Shown here piece by piece: positions 20,107 through 28,331 of a stretch of DNA of 64,000 nucleotides. Each line of letters begins with the position of its first letter. The stretch's first letter is position 1. The notes under the pieces were generated by a model, which saw only the letters and a list, made by a program, of their open reading frames with translations, was not told where the DNA came from and did not search any database. The position numbers and the translations under genes are program-made. The DNA comes from Nitrosomonas sp. (lineage in GTDB: Bacteria > Pseudomonadota > Gammaproteobacteria > Burkholderiales > Nitrosomonadaceae), in contig JADKHF010000011.1 in NCBI GenBank assembly GCA_016721865.1, positions 41,014 to 105,013 of the forward strand, written 5' to 3'.

Positions 20107-20372
20107 TCGCTTTCACCAAAATAGTCTTCTACCAATGCCACCAAAGCCGCCATCGCCTCAACCTCATCATCGCCAGTCGTTTCGATCTGGATGCGCGACC
20201 CTTTATTAGCCGCCAGTGTCATAACGCCCATGATACTTTTTGCATTCACGCGACGATTATTCCGCATCGCCCAAACTTCGCATTTGAATTGGCTGGCCAG
20301 TTTTGTCAGTTTCGCAGATGCGCGCGCATGCAATCCCAGTTTGTTGACAATTTCCACTTCTCTAGTCTGCAT
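20103..20372 (-). CDS. ptsH: PTS phosphocarrier protein HPr
   Basis: The 89-residue HPr starts at ATG 20372 (MQTREVEIVNKLGLHARAS), giving the phosphorylated His15 in GLHARAS and the regulatory Ser46 in NAKSIMGV, exactly where HPr has them. The longer frame from 20402 lacks family support. It lies in an operon EIIA-HPr-EI with overlaps of 11 and 4 bases. In betaproteobacteria this PTS has no sugar permease and acts in regulation, usually with HPr kinase. It is the only intact gene of the three here. Confidence 0.93.
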   Translation of the reverse strand: MQTREVEIVNKLGLHARASAKLTKLASQFKCEVWAMRNNRRVNAKSIMGVMTLAANKGSRIQIETTGDDEVEAMAALVALVEDYFGESE

Positions 20373-20767
20373 GGCAAGACTCCACACCGATATGCATGAC
20401 ACCGCATCGGCCGCCGCTCAATCCTTTTTCGATCACCACAGGAAGCGGTTCATGACGATAGGTCAACACACGTACCAGCATAGGCAGATTGACGCCTGCG
20501 ATACACTCCACTTTACCGGGTTGCGTTAACTGACTGGCAATGTTGCAGGGTGTTGCGCCACAAATATCACTCAATACCAGCACGCCATCACCGCTGTCCA
20601 GTTGCTTTATCAATGCGCGCGCTCTGGTTAATATGGAATCGGGATCATCCTGAGGAAAAACACTCCAAATACAGCAACTGCGGTGGCTTCATGCCAACTA
20701 CATGACTTGCGCAGCGAATCATATAATCCCCTAAATCTTCATGTGTGAGAACCAAAATCCCAATCAT
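20362..20767 (-). pseudogene. PTS EIIA component, mannose/sorbose type, frameshifted
   Basis: From ATG 20767 the frame reads MIGILVLTHEDLGDYMIRCASHVVG; the histidine in LTHEDLG is the usual phosphorylation site of Man-type EIIA. The frame fails at a T5 run near 20673-20677 (LECF then stop). Removing one T gives LECFPQDDPDSILTRARALIKQLDSGDGVLVLSDICGATPCNIA and continues to the stop in a protein of about 134 residues, the family size. It is the first gene of the ptsHI operon. A single-base insertion in a homopolymer is the only lesion. Confidence 0.82.
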
Positions 20768-21044
20768 CGCGCCTTTATCCTGTTCCCGGTTTCATAAACA
20801 CCAAATTGGGAATTTTAGCATTGACAGTGCGTTAATACCCTGCCTTGTTAAATATTCACATAAAAATACCTCCAAATGATTGTATTGTGCCTTTATTCAA
20901 CTATTCCATTGTTCAATGCGTTATATTTATTCCATTGAATTAATAATCTGAGGATCACTCAAAGCCTGATGAGGTGGTCAGCGTATACTGATAAGCGAAT
21001 GTCTTGATTTAATGTGCAACATTATTTTCATCGGTGGCAAAGAC

Positions 21045-21989
21045 ATGAAAAAAAATGATCGAATCTCAGCCTTGTGTAAAGCAGCCGAAGCGATGGCACG
21101 CGGCGATTTTACGCCGGATATCCCGATCGGTGACGATGAAATTGGTCATCTGGGTAAATCACTCAAGAAACTATCCGCTTATCTCAAGAAACAGTCAGAA
21201 AGAAATCAATCTCTCTATCGGATTATGGTTGAGTGCAACCTCAATCTAGAACTGATCGATGTACTGGACCACATTTATGAATCCTTTCAGGATCATTTGC
21301 CGTATGACAGGATTAGCTTGGCTTTACTTGAAAATGAAGGAAGCAAGCTTAAATTGTACTGGTCGCGCGCCAATTATGACAAACCTGAATTAATCGCTGG
21401 CCTTTCAATTCCTATTTCTGACAGTGGCTTACAGGCAATCGTCGATACTAACGAAATGCTGATCATTGATGATTTAACCACACATTTGGAAAAACACTCA
21501 GAATCCAGACTTGCACAAGCAATTTTTAAAGAAGGTATTCGCTCCTGTCTCATTTGCCCCCTGGCTGCTGCTGGAAAACCGATTGGATTTGTTTTCTTTT
21601 CTTGCCGCAAGAAAAACATTTACAAAAACCTGCATAAGGATTTATCCCTGCAAATCGCCAGCCAATTGGCGATCATCCTTGAGAGAACCCGGTTATACAA
21701 AGGAATAAAGCAAAACAAGCAACTCATCGCGCAGAAAAAATCATTGCAACGACGCGTCACACATGATGCCTTAACCGGTTTGCTCAACCGCCCTGCCATA
21801 TTTGATATCCTGCATAAACAAATCTTGCGTGCCAAACGAGGTGGAATTGGAATTGCGGTGATCATGATTGATATTGATCACTTCAAAACCATTAATGATA
21901 CCTGCGGCCATCTCACGGGTGATGCGGTGCTATGCGAAATTGCCAGCTCCAAGCATAAAGGTAGAAACCGGGTTGAAGTCGCGAGCTGA
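21045..21989 (+). pseudogene. HAMP-GAF-GGDEF signalling protein, 3'-truncated
   Basis: The protein has a HAMP-like region (CKAAEAMARGDFTPDIPIGDDEIGHLGKSLKKL), a GAF domain (about residues 60-215) and the first part of a GGDEF domain: HDALTGLLNRPAIFDIL and MIDIDHFKTINDTCGHLTGDAVLCEIAS. It then runs into unrelated residues (KHKGRNRVEVAS) and stops, so the GGDEF signature and the rest of the cyclase domain are missing. No catalytic activity is expected. The break at about 21950 is followed by about 130 bases of unrecognised sequence and a MITE-like element at 22083, which suggests a rearrangement. Start 21045 is preferred over 21012. Confidence 0.75.
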
Positions 21990-22082
21990 TAGCCATTGCT
22001 TTAATCCGATCAGCACCAATCCGAATCCAGAAATTGATACTTAGCGAGATTCCTCGCTTGCAGCGTATAATCACCCCTCTAA

Positions 22083-22223
22083 CAGGCCGTTGAAAAACGT
22101 TTTCGAGGCCAGCCGGCACAAGGCAGAAACAGACGAGAAAGCCCAGTTTATGCGTAATAAATGAGCATTTTCAGCCTGTTTTTAACACCGTAGCGGCAAC
22201 GCAGATAGTTTTTCAACGGCCTG
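22083..22223. repeat. 141-base MITE-like element with 16-base perfect terminal repeats, copy 2
   Basis: CAGGCCGTTGAAAAAC (22083-22098) is the exact reverse complement of GTTTTTCAACGGCCTG (22208-22223). The interior matches the element at 9911-10050 over its whole length. It has no reading frame. It sits between a truncated GGDEF gene and lysS, whose promoter region it may supply or disturb. Confidence 0.88.
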
Positions 22224-22272
22224 CCAATAATGAGTTAACTTTATTCCCAATCTTTACACAACGAACCATAAC

Positions 22273-23781
22273 ATGACCCAGGAAAATCCATCAGCTGCTC
22301 CCCAAGATGAAAATCAAATTATTGCTGAACGCCGCGCCAAACTGACCGAATTGCGGCAAGCAGGCAACGCTTTCCCGAATACCTTCCGGCGCGAGCATCT
22401 GGCGGCAGCATTACATCAGCAATTCGACGAATTGACTAAAGAAAAACTGGAAGAACAGCCCACTGTTGCAAAAGTCGCGGGGCGCATGGTGCTAAAGCGC
22501 GTCATGGGGAAAGCCAGTTTTGCCACGATTCAGGACATGAGCGGGCGCATCCAGTTGTATATTTCAGATGACCATACCGGAGAAGCGGTGCATACCGCGT
22601 TCAAGCACCATGACCTGGGCGATATTTTCGGCGCGCAAGGCACATTATTTAAAACCAAGACCGGCGAACTCTCGATCCGCGTGACGGACTTGCAATTGCT
22701 GACAAAATCGCTGCGCCCGCTGCCGGAAAAATTTCATGGGCTGACCGACCAGGAACAGAAATACCGCCAGCGATACCTGGATCTGATCACGAATGAAGAC
22801 GCCCGCAAGGTGTTTACGGTTCGCTCCAAAGTCATTCAGGCAATTCGTGAATTCTTTGTTGCACGCGATTATCTGGAAGTTGAAACCCCGATGATGCATC
22901 CGATTCCCGGCGGGGCCTCGGCGCGGCCTTTCTCCACGCATCATAATGCATTGGATATGGAATTATTTTTACGCATCGCACCCGAACTTTACTTGAAACG
23001 GCTGGTTGTCGGCGGCATGGAAAAAGTTTTTGAAATTAACCGCAATTTCCGTAACGAAGGAATTTCCACGCGGCACAATCCGGAATTTACCATGGTGGAA
23101 TTCTATGAAGCCTATCAGGATTTTACTTACCTGATGGATTTCACCGAAAAAATGTTCGCCACTGTGGCTGAAAAAGTTTTGGGAACTACGCAGATTACTT
23201 ACCAAGGCAAAGCAATCGATCTGGCGATGCCGTTTATGCGTTTAACCATTACCCAGGCGATTCAGAAATTCCATCCGGAATATTCCGATGCGCAACTGCA
23301 GGATCGCGAATTTCTGATCAATAAGTTACAAGCATTGGGCATACACTATAACTCGCATGATGGTATCGGCGGCTTACAACTTTCATTGTTTGATGAAACC
23401 ACAGAGCATTTACTGTTTGAACCCACATTTATTATCGATTATCCGGCAGAAGTCTCACCGCTGGCACGTCGCAACGACAGTAACCCTGAAATCACCGATC
23501 GTTTTGAGCTCTATATCGCCGGACGTGAAATTGCCAATGGATTTTCGGAATTAAACGATTCGGAAGATCAAGCAGCGCGCTTTCAGGAGCAAGCCAATGC
23601 CAAAGATGCCGGTGATGCCGAGGCGATGCATTACGATGCGGATTATATCCGCGCGCTGGAATATGGCTTACCACCCACGGCGGGTGAAGGCATTGGTATT
23701 GACCGTCTGGTCATGCTATTGACCGACAGCCAGAGTATCCGTGACGTGATTCTGTTTCCGCAGTTGCGGCGGGAGGACTAG
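22273..23781 (+). CDS. lysS: Lysyl-tRNA synthetase, class II
   Basis: The 502-residue protein has the N-terminal OB-fold anticodon-binding domain (about 65-155, VAGRMVLKRVMGKASFATIQDMSGRIQLYI) and the class II core: ETPMMHPIPGGASARPF, motif 2 FRNEGISTRHNPEFTMVEFYEAY, and motif 3 GEGIGIDRLVMLLTDSQSIRDVILFPQLR. It charges tRNA-Lys in the cytoplasm. It is complete and undamaged. Its stop codon TAG (23779-23781) is shared with the first base of an IS5-type element inserted at this spot; the three-base duplication CTA keeps the stop intact, so only downstream sequence and any terminator were displaced. Confidence 0.96.
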   Translation: MTQENPSAAPQDENQIIAERRAKLTELRQAGNAFPNTFRREHLAAALHQQFDELTKEKLEEQPTVAKVAGRMVLKRVMGKASFATIQDMSGRIQLYISDDHTGEAVHTAFKHHDLGDIFGAQGTLFKTKTGELSIRVTDLQLLTKSLRPLPEKFHGLTDQEQKYRQRYLDLITNEDARKVFTVRSKVIQAIREFFVARDYLEVETPMMHPIPGGASARPFSTHHNALDMELFLRIAPELYLKRLVVGGMEKVFEINRNFRNEGISTRHNPEFTMVEFYEAYQDFTYLMDFTEKMFATVAEKVLGTTQITYQGKAIDLAMPFMRLTITQAIQKFHPEYSDAQLQDREFLINKLQALGIHYNSHDGIGGLQLSLFDETTEHLLFEPTFIIDYPAEVSPLARRNDSNPEITDRFELYIAGREIANGFSELNDSEDQAARFQEQANAKDAGDAEAMHYDADYIRALEYGLPPTAGEGIGIDRLVMLLTDSQSIRDVILFPQLRRED

Positions 23782-24614
23782 GGGCGTTAACAATTAACGT
23801 AATTTCTGCAATAATTTACCAATAGATTGAATATGAAGGAAAATTAATGATAATCAGGAATGTGTTGATTGATGAGCAGTGGAAACGAATAGAACCCTTG
23901 TTGTCGGGCAAACCCAGTGATTGCGGGGTAACAGGGAGAAATAACCGCTTGTTCCTGGAAGCCGTACTGTGGGTTTGCCGCACAGGCGCACCATGGCGCG
24001 ATCTGCCAGAAGCTCTGGGGAGCTGGCATACCGTGTACACACGTTATAATCGATGGTCTAAAAAGGGCCGTTGGGAAGCGATATTCAAGACCTTATCAGA
24101 GGCCAGCGACTTTGAATATTTAATGATCGACGGTTCGATTGTTCGACTGCATCAGCATGGTGCTCCCCCCAAAAAAAACAACAGGAAGAGGCGGTTGGAA
24201 AATCAAGAGGCGGTCTGAGTACCAAAATACATGCAGCAGTTGATGCTCTGGGCAATCCTGTTAGACTGCGACTGACAGAAGGACAAGCCTCGGAGTACGG
24301 CCAGGCAAACGCACTGATTGAGCAGATTCAAGCCGATTATATTTTGGCGGACAAAGGCTATGACGGTGACAAGCTTATTAATAACATTGAAGCGTCAGGT
24401 GCAGTAGCGGTAATTCCTCCTCGACAAAACCGTATAGTTCAGCGGGAGTATGATCGAGAAATTTATAAAGAACGAAACCTGGTCGAACGCCTATTTCAGA
24501 AGCTTAAGCAATTTCGCCGAATTGCAACACGGTATGAACGATTAAAACGAAACTATCAAGCCATGCTATATTTGGCTAGTTCCATGATATGGCTGGCTTA
24601 ATTGTTAACGCCCC
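23781..24614 (+). mobile_element. IS5-family (IS427-group) insertion sequence, apparently complete
   Basis: Terminal repeats GGGGCGTTAACAATTA (23781-23796) and its exact complement (24599-24614) bound an 834-base element. CTA at 23778-23780 and again at 24615-24617 is the target duplication. Inside are two overlapping transposase frames joined by a likely programmed -1 shift. Perfect ends, a perfect duplication and undamaged frames mark this as the most recent insertion in the window. Confidence 0.92.
23847..24601 (+). CDS. IS5/IS427 transposase made by -1 frameshifting (orfA-orfB)
   Basis: OrfA (23847-24218) has the helix-turn-helix part DEQWKRIEPLLSGKPSDCGVTGRNNRLFLEAVLWVCRTGAPWRDLPE and the first catalytic aspartate in YLMIDGSIVRLHQH. 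OrfB in the -1 frame carries GLSTKIHAAVDALGNPVRLRLTEG, YILADKGYDGDKL (second D) and YKERNLVERLFQKLKQFRRIATRYE (the E). The frames meet at C6A8C (24165-24179), where A AAA AAC at 24173-24179 is a canonical -1 slippery heptamer; slipping there gives one DDE transposase of about 250 residues. IS427-group elements commonly use this device. Confidence 0.85.
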
Positions 24615-24620
24615 CTAGGG

Positions 24621-24756
24621 AATACTGAATAACTCACGTTGATTCTGAAAAAAACCTTTTATGAATGAGTAATGTCAGGGCGCGATCCCTTAGTGATGCT
24701 GACTAATAAAGATTCCTCATGTCATTCGGAATGACAAATGCGGGTTATTCAGCATT
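24621..24756. repeat. 136-base candidate inverted-repeat element
   Basis: AATACTGAATAACTC (24621-24635) and GGGTTATTCAGCATT (24742-24756) are inverted repeats with two mismatches, nine central bases being perfect. A smaller stem TGTCATTC/GAATGACA lies inside at about 24719-24736. There is no reading frame. It may be a MITE or simply the old lysS terminator region; no second copy is seen in this window. Confidence 0.45.
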
Positions 24757-25136
24757 TAATATATTAGGTTGAGTTCTATATGGCTTGATTTGGAATTTTT
24801 GTTATCGCAAAGGGCACGGAAAAAACCAAGCAAAATATGATCCGTAAAATTTTAGGTGGCGATAAAAAGATTATCCGGTTTAATGGATTGATATCTAATT
24901 CCAATTCTCGATAGACATGCAAATATATATATTACACAACCAACTGTTTTTAACTGAAGAAATCTCGGGACCTTGCGGCCGAGTAGTCAGCCTGAAGGAA
25001 TTTTTTTGATTATTAAACAAATATAATTATTTCTATTTCTATCTGTAATTGGAATAATGAGTCTTATGGAAATGAATAGTTTTATGAAGATATTTTGCTT
25101 TTTTAGCTCTCTGGTTAATCTTGGACATTTGAATAT
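24757..25136. other. Intergenic region
   Basis: AT-rich sequence with short dead frames on both strands; nothing supportable as a gene, RNA or repeat. Confidence 0.4.
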
Positions 25137-25439
25137 ATGGCCACCAACTTCTTCTACGTATACGCGCTGAAAGACCCGCGCACTTCTCCGGCCAGGGCTT
25201 TCGATCACTTCGTTACCCCCGACGCAACGAAGAAGTACGCCAGGATTAAAGAGATCATTGTTACTTGCTCCACTCCGATGGCGGATATCCTCGTTGAAGA
25301 CCTAACCGAAGCTCAGGCGCTCCGAATGGAAGCTGAACTGATCTCGGCGTCTGGAACCATTAAAACTGGCGGAGTGCTTACAAACGCTGTGGTGCCGCTA
25401 TCGCCAGCGTGTTATGCATCACCTAGCCAAGCGCGCTGA
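25137..25439 (+). pseudogene. GIY-YIG nuclease-like fragment lacking the catalytic core
   Basis: The frame reads FFYVYALKDPRTSPARAFDHFVTPDATKKYARIKEIIVTCSTPM and LVEDLTEAQALRMEAELISASGTIKTGGVLTNAVVP. This is the pattern of LEM3-like GIY-YIG proteins, in which FYVYALKDPR is followed by a YIGKGxGxR segment before the DH. That segment is missing here, so the GIY-YIG catalytic tyrosine/arginine part has been deleted in frame. The protein also lacks its usual C-terminal domain. Just after it, another frame gives LAKRAEKLGMQLVSAPQS (about 25415-25480), which resembles the tail of a transposase. I regard all of it as relics. Confidence 0.55.
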
Positions 25440-25598
25440 AAAACTTGGCATGCAACTCGTTTCCGCTCCTCAATCAACTTAAAAAATCATTTAACTAATT
25501 ATGTGGATATATTGCGTTTCTTGAGATTCTGCAAGGCCCAACATTACATAAAACCCGCGCGCGTAAATTGCCGGGGTTTGTTGAAGGACATCATATTA

Positions 25599-26030
25599 TT
25601 ATCCCTTTGCCTGAGTAGCATTACCCAGCAACAACGCCTGGCTGTATTCTAAAAACTTCATCCAAGTGCGTTTCGATGATACTGATCAGAATCGTCAGTT
25701 GCAGCGCCTGATAGTCGTGCACAGCAATGTTGCGAAAGCCCACCATGCGTTTAAGCTTATCAGCAAGCACGGTATCGATCCAGCCGTCCTGCGCCAGCAG
25801 CGCAAATACATCGCGCGCACTTTGTGCGGCACCCCCAGCTTTTCACGCCGGATTACGTGCTGCCCCATGTCCAGCGTTGCTTCGCAAGCACGTTGAATGT
25901 TCAGAATGGCCGAATCTTGCCGGGTGAAATCCATGGGAAAAGTAACAGGACCTTTTGCATATTCCTCCCGCACCCGCGTCACACATCGCTCGATAGTGGC
26001 AGCCTTGTTGATCAGCACATCATCGGCCAT
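25599..26030 (-). pseudogene. HepT-like HEPN toxin, frameshifted
   Basis: From ATG 26030 the protein reads MADDVLINKAATIERCVTRVREEY and FPMDFTRQDSAILNIQRACEATLDMGQHVIRREKLGVP, typical of HepT. At about 25826-25833 the frame shifts, and the next frame continues with SARDVFALLAQDGWIDTVLADKLKRMVGFRNIAVHDYQ, containing the RNase motif RNxAVHxY (catalytic R and H). A second shift lies at the A5 run 25651-25655 (minus-strand T5); removing one T gives HLDEVLEYSQALLLGNATQAKG. Two lesions make it inactive. It overlaps the start-proximal MntA gene by 11 bases, the usual toxin-antitoxin layout. Confidence 0.8.
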
Positions 26031-26415
26031 AGACCTTTCCCCTTTTTTGAATGTCGGATAGCAACCCGGCACGGGCGGTGTCCAGTTCCGTTTTCTCACT
26101 CAGGATGGCAGCCTCGAACAAAGCCGCTTGTGCATCCAATGCCCACCAGTGTTGACCAGTCGTGATGATTTGATATTGCATTACGGTGGAAGCGGCTCGC
26201 AAATCGAGCAAATCGACCGGGCAACCAGCCACATCCGCCAGATCACTTGCCAGCGACCACAATACCAATGGCTCAACATATCCGGCTACCAGCACCGCCA
26301 AATCAAGATCACTATCCATTTGTGCTGTAGCTTGAATGCGGCTGCCGAAGGCATAGATGGCCAGCAGATTTGGCAGACTGGCTTGCAGTGTCTGAATGAT
26401 CACAGTCTGATTCAC
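26020..26415 (-). CDS. MntA-like minimal nucleotidyltransferase (antitoxin)
   Basis: The 131-residue protein has the MNT signature FGSRIQATAQMDSDLDLAVLV, that is GSx(10)DxD with both catalytic aspartates, and a helical C-terminus (SEKTELDTARAGLLSDIQKRG). MntA proteins AMPylate and silence the partner HEPN toxin HepT. GTG at 26415 is chosen because GGAGAGGG lies about 12 bases upstream; an in-frame TTG at 26445 has no such site. The antitoxin is intact while the toxin is broken, the expected order of decay for such a pair. Confidence 0.82.
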   Translation of the reverse strand: MNQTVIIQTLQASLPNLLAIYAFGSRIQATAQMDSDLDLAVLVAGYVEPLVLWSLASDLADVAGCPVDLLDLRAASTVMQYQIITTGQHWWALDAQAALFEAAILSEKTELDTARAGLLSDIQKRGKVYGR

Positions 26416-26445
26416 AACGCGAAGTGACCCTCTCCAACAGTCCAA

Positions 26446-26730
26446 TGTGGAAATAAATCAAGAGCTAAAAACATAAGCTAATAAAGTAAGGAAGTCTAAT
26501 GGATAGAATACTTTTGAGCGTTTGATCTCATAGAGTATCTATCGCTGATATATCTAACTCGACAGAATTAACGCCATCATAAGCAGCTCCACCTTTGTTA
26601 TTGCGCAACTCGAATAAAAAATATGCCGCTACGTCGTTCTCAGCACGGCAGGTTGGGGTAATAATAGAAACCCCAACATCACACTGCCAAGAAACTTGCC
26701 GGGGTTCGTCAACTCATCGCAGCCTACGCA
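26446..26730. other. Intergenic region
   Basis: No gene, hairpin or repeat is supported in these 285 bases between the MntA gene and the split lipoprotein gene. Confidence 0.4.
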
Positions 26731-27984
26731 CTATTTCATCATCATGGGCCGTAGGCGTTCGATAGTCACCGAGTCGATCAATCCTTTCTTTTGCATGGAT
26801 TTAATACTCGATTCGGGCGCACAGTTGGCCACTTCAACCAGCTTCATGACCAGCGGATTGAAATAAACGTCGACACCGGTATAGCTTCCCGCATCGTCGC
26901 CCTTGCGGTCGCCACGGAATACAAATTTCGACCGGTCCACCTGGCCCCCTCCATGACGATCCTCGTTATGATCAGTATCGACATAATGCGCCTAACTTTC
27001 TTCGTCACCGATGATTTTCTCGATGCGATAGCCCGGTGGCGCGGTGTAAAAAGTTTCAATGCGCGTACCTTCAGCCGTAGTCCAGTCTTTTTTGGTTTCC
27101 TGCGCTTTCATCCAGAGCCGCACTTTGACACTGTTGCCTTCATTGATCCAGCGTGCTTTGGCCCATACTTCCGGCCCATTCCCATGATATTCCTTGTCGC
27201 CCCGTGTATGTGGCGGCGTAAACGATAAATAGGTGTTGCGAGAATAGGTTTCTGTTTTTTCGTTGCAAACCCGCGTTGTCGGTTGTATGACTGGAATGCT
27301 GGAAACCAGACGGTCTTGCCATTCCAGAATCAGTTGATTACTTGCATTGGAAACGGGAACACCATTACCACCAAGATTGAGGGCCATATGATAATGTGTA
27401 ATTCGATTTAAATTCGTTGATACATCCAGCGTGCGCGATTTGTCTTTCAAAGTGACTTTGATCGGTGTGGTATCAAAATCGTAACCAAAAAACTCTATCT
27501 TGTTGCGGCGGCTAGAATCCAAAGCCATATCCACCGCTGCAGGCACGACATGGCACAAAGCGGGTTCAACGGGTGGCACGGTTTGAAACAATAAGCGTGC
27601 GCGAATTCTTTCTAACGCTTGTCTAACACGCGCGCCAATAAAATCGAGATTACACCGCAATTCATTACCGGAGGCCGCCACGCTACGGTTCAGCAAATCT
27701 GAAACTTCATTCCGAATCGTAGACTGCGCATCGCTCGTCAATTGTTTCGTGGTATCTTGCAGCACCGTTTGCCACGATGAAGAGTTACGTTCCAGGGCGT
27801 CAATGGCGCCTTCCAGTACGGCTACCGTATCGCCCGAAATATCACTCACTTTGTCGGTCGCATCTTCCACCTTCTCCGCCACATCACAACCTGAGATTAA
27901 GATTGTGATAAATAGAATAAACCACAATGATGGTCCGCGCACTTCGCTGATTATCTTTGAATTAAGTGATCCAACTGTACTCAT
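26731..27984 (-). pseudogene. Large lipoprotein of unknown function, split by an in-frame TAG
   Basis: ATG 27984 is chosen because AAGGAGA stands seven bases ahead. A signal peptide ends in ILISGC, a lipobox. The mature part begins with a helical, heptad-like region (DVAEKVEDATDKVSDISGDTVAVLEGAIDALE to about residue 130), then a beta-rich domain with KIEFFGYDFDTTPIKVTL and a WAKARWINEGNSVKVRLWMKAQE segment. At 26992-26994 an in-frame TAG follows IIGDEES; the same frame then runs on for 87 codons (AHYVDTDHNEDRHGGGQVDRSKFVFRG to the end), clearly part of one protein of about 417 residues. I do not recognise the family. Most of the protein could still be made. Confidence 0.72.
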
Positions 27985-28331
27985 GCTGTCAATCTCCTTA
28001 TTATTGCGCGACACATTCGCATACCTGTAGTACCGTCAGTACTGCCCCCAAGCGCTCAGATTGGGACGAAACAGGCTCAACGTGCTTATTTATTAATCAT
28101 AAACTACATTTGCTTATCTGTTTTTGCCTTGCGTCGGCTGCTTCGAACATATTTCGCAACACCCTGTTAGATAAGTCCGTATGACAGGTAGTCAATGTAT
28201 ATTACACTTCTTATTTCTATTCGTCTTTAAATCAGATCTCCCCGTAAACATGGATTCTGTCAGTCCACTTATTGATGCAACAGGTATTTTGATTTAAACC
28301 GAAATATTTAATCAAGGCAAGATTTAGCCTC
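27985..28331. other. Intergenic region
   Basis: Upstream region of the lipoprotein gene on the minus strand, ending at the left end of an IS481-like element. No coding sequence or repeat is supported. Confidence 0.4.
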
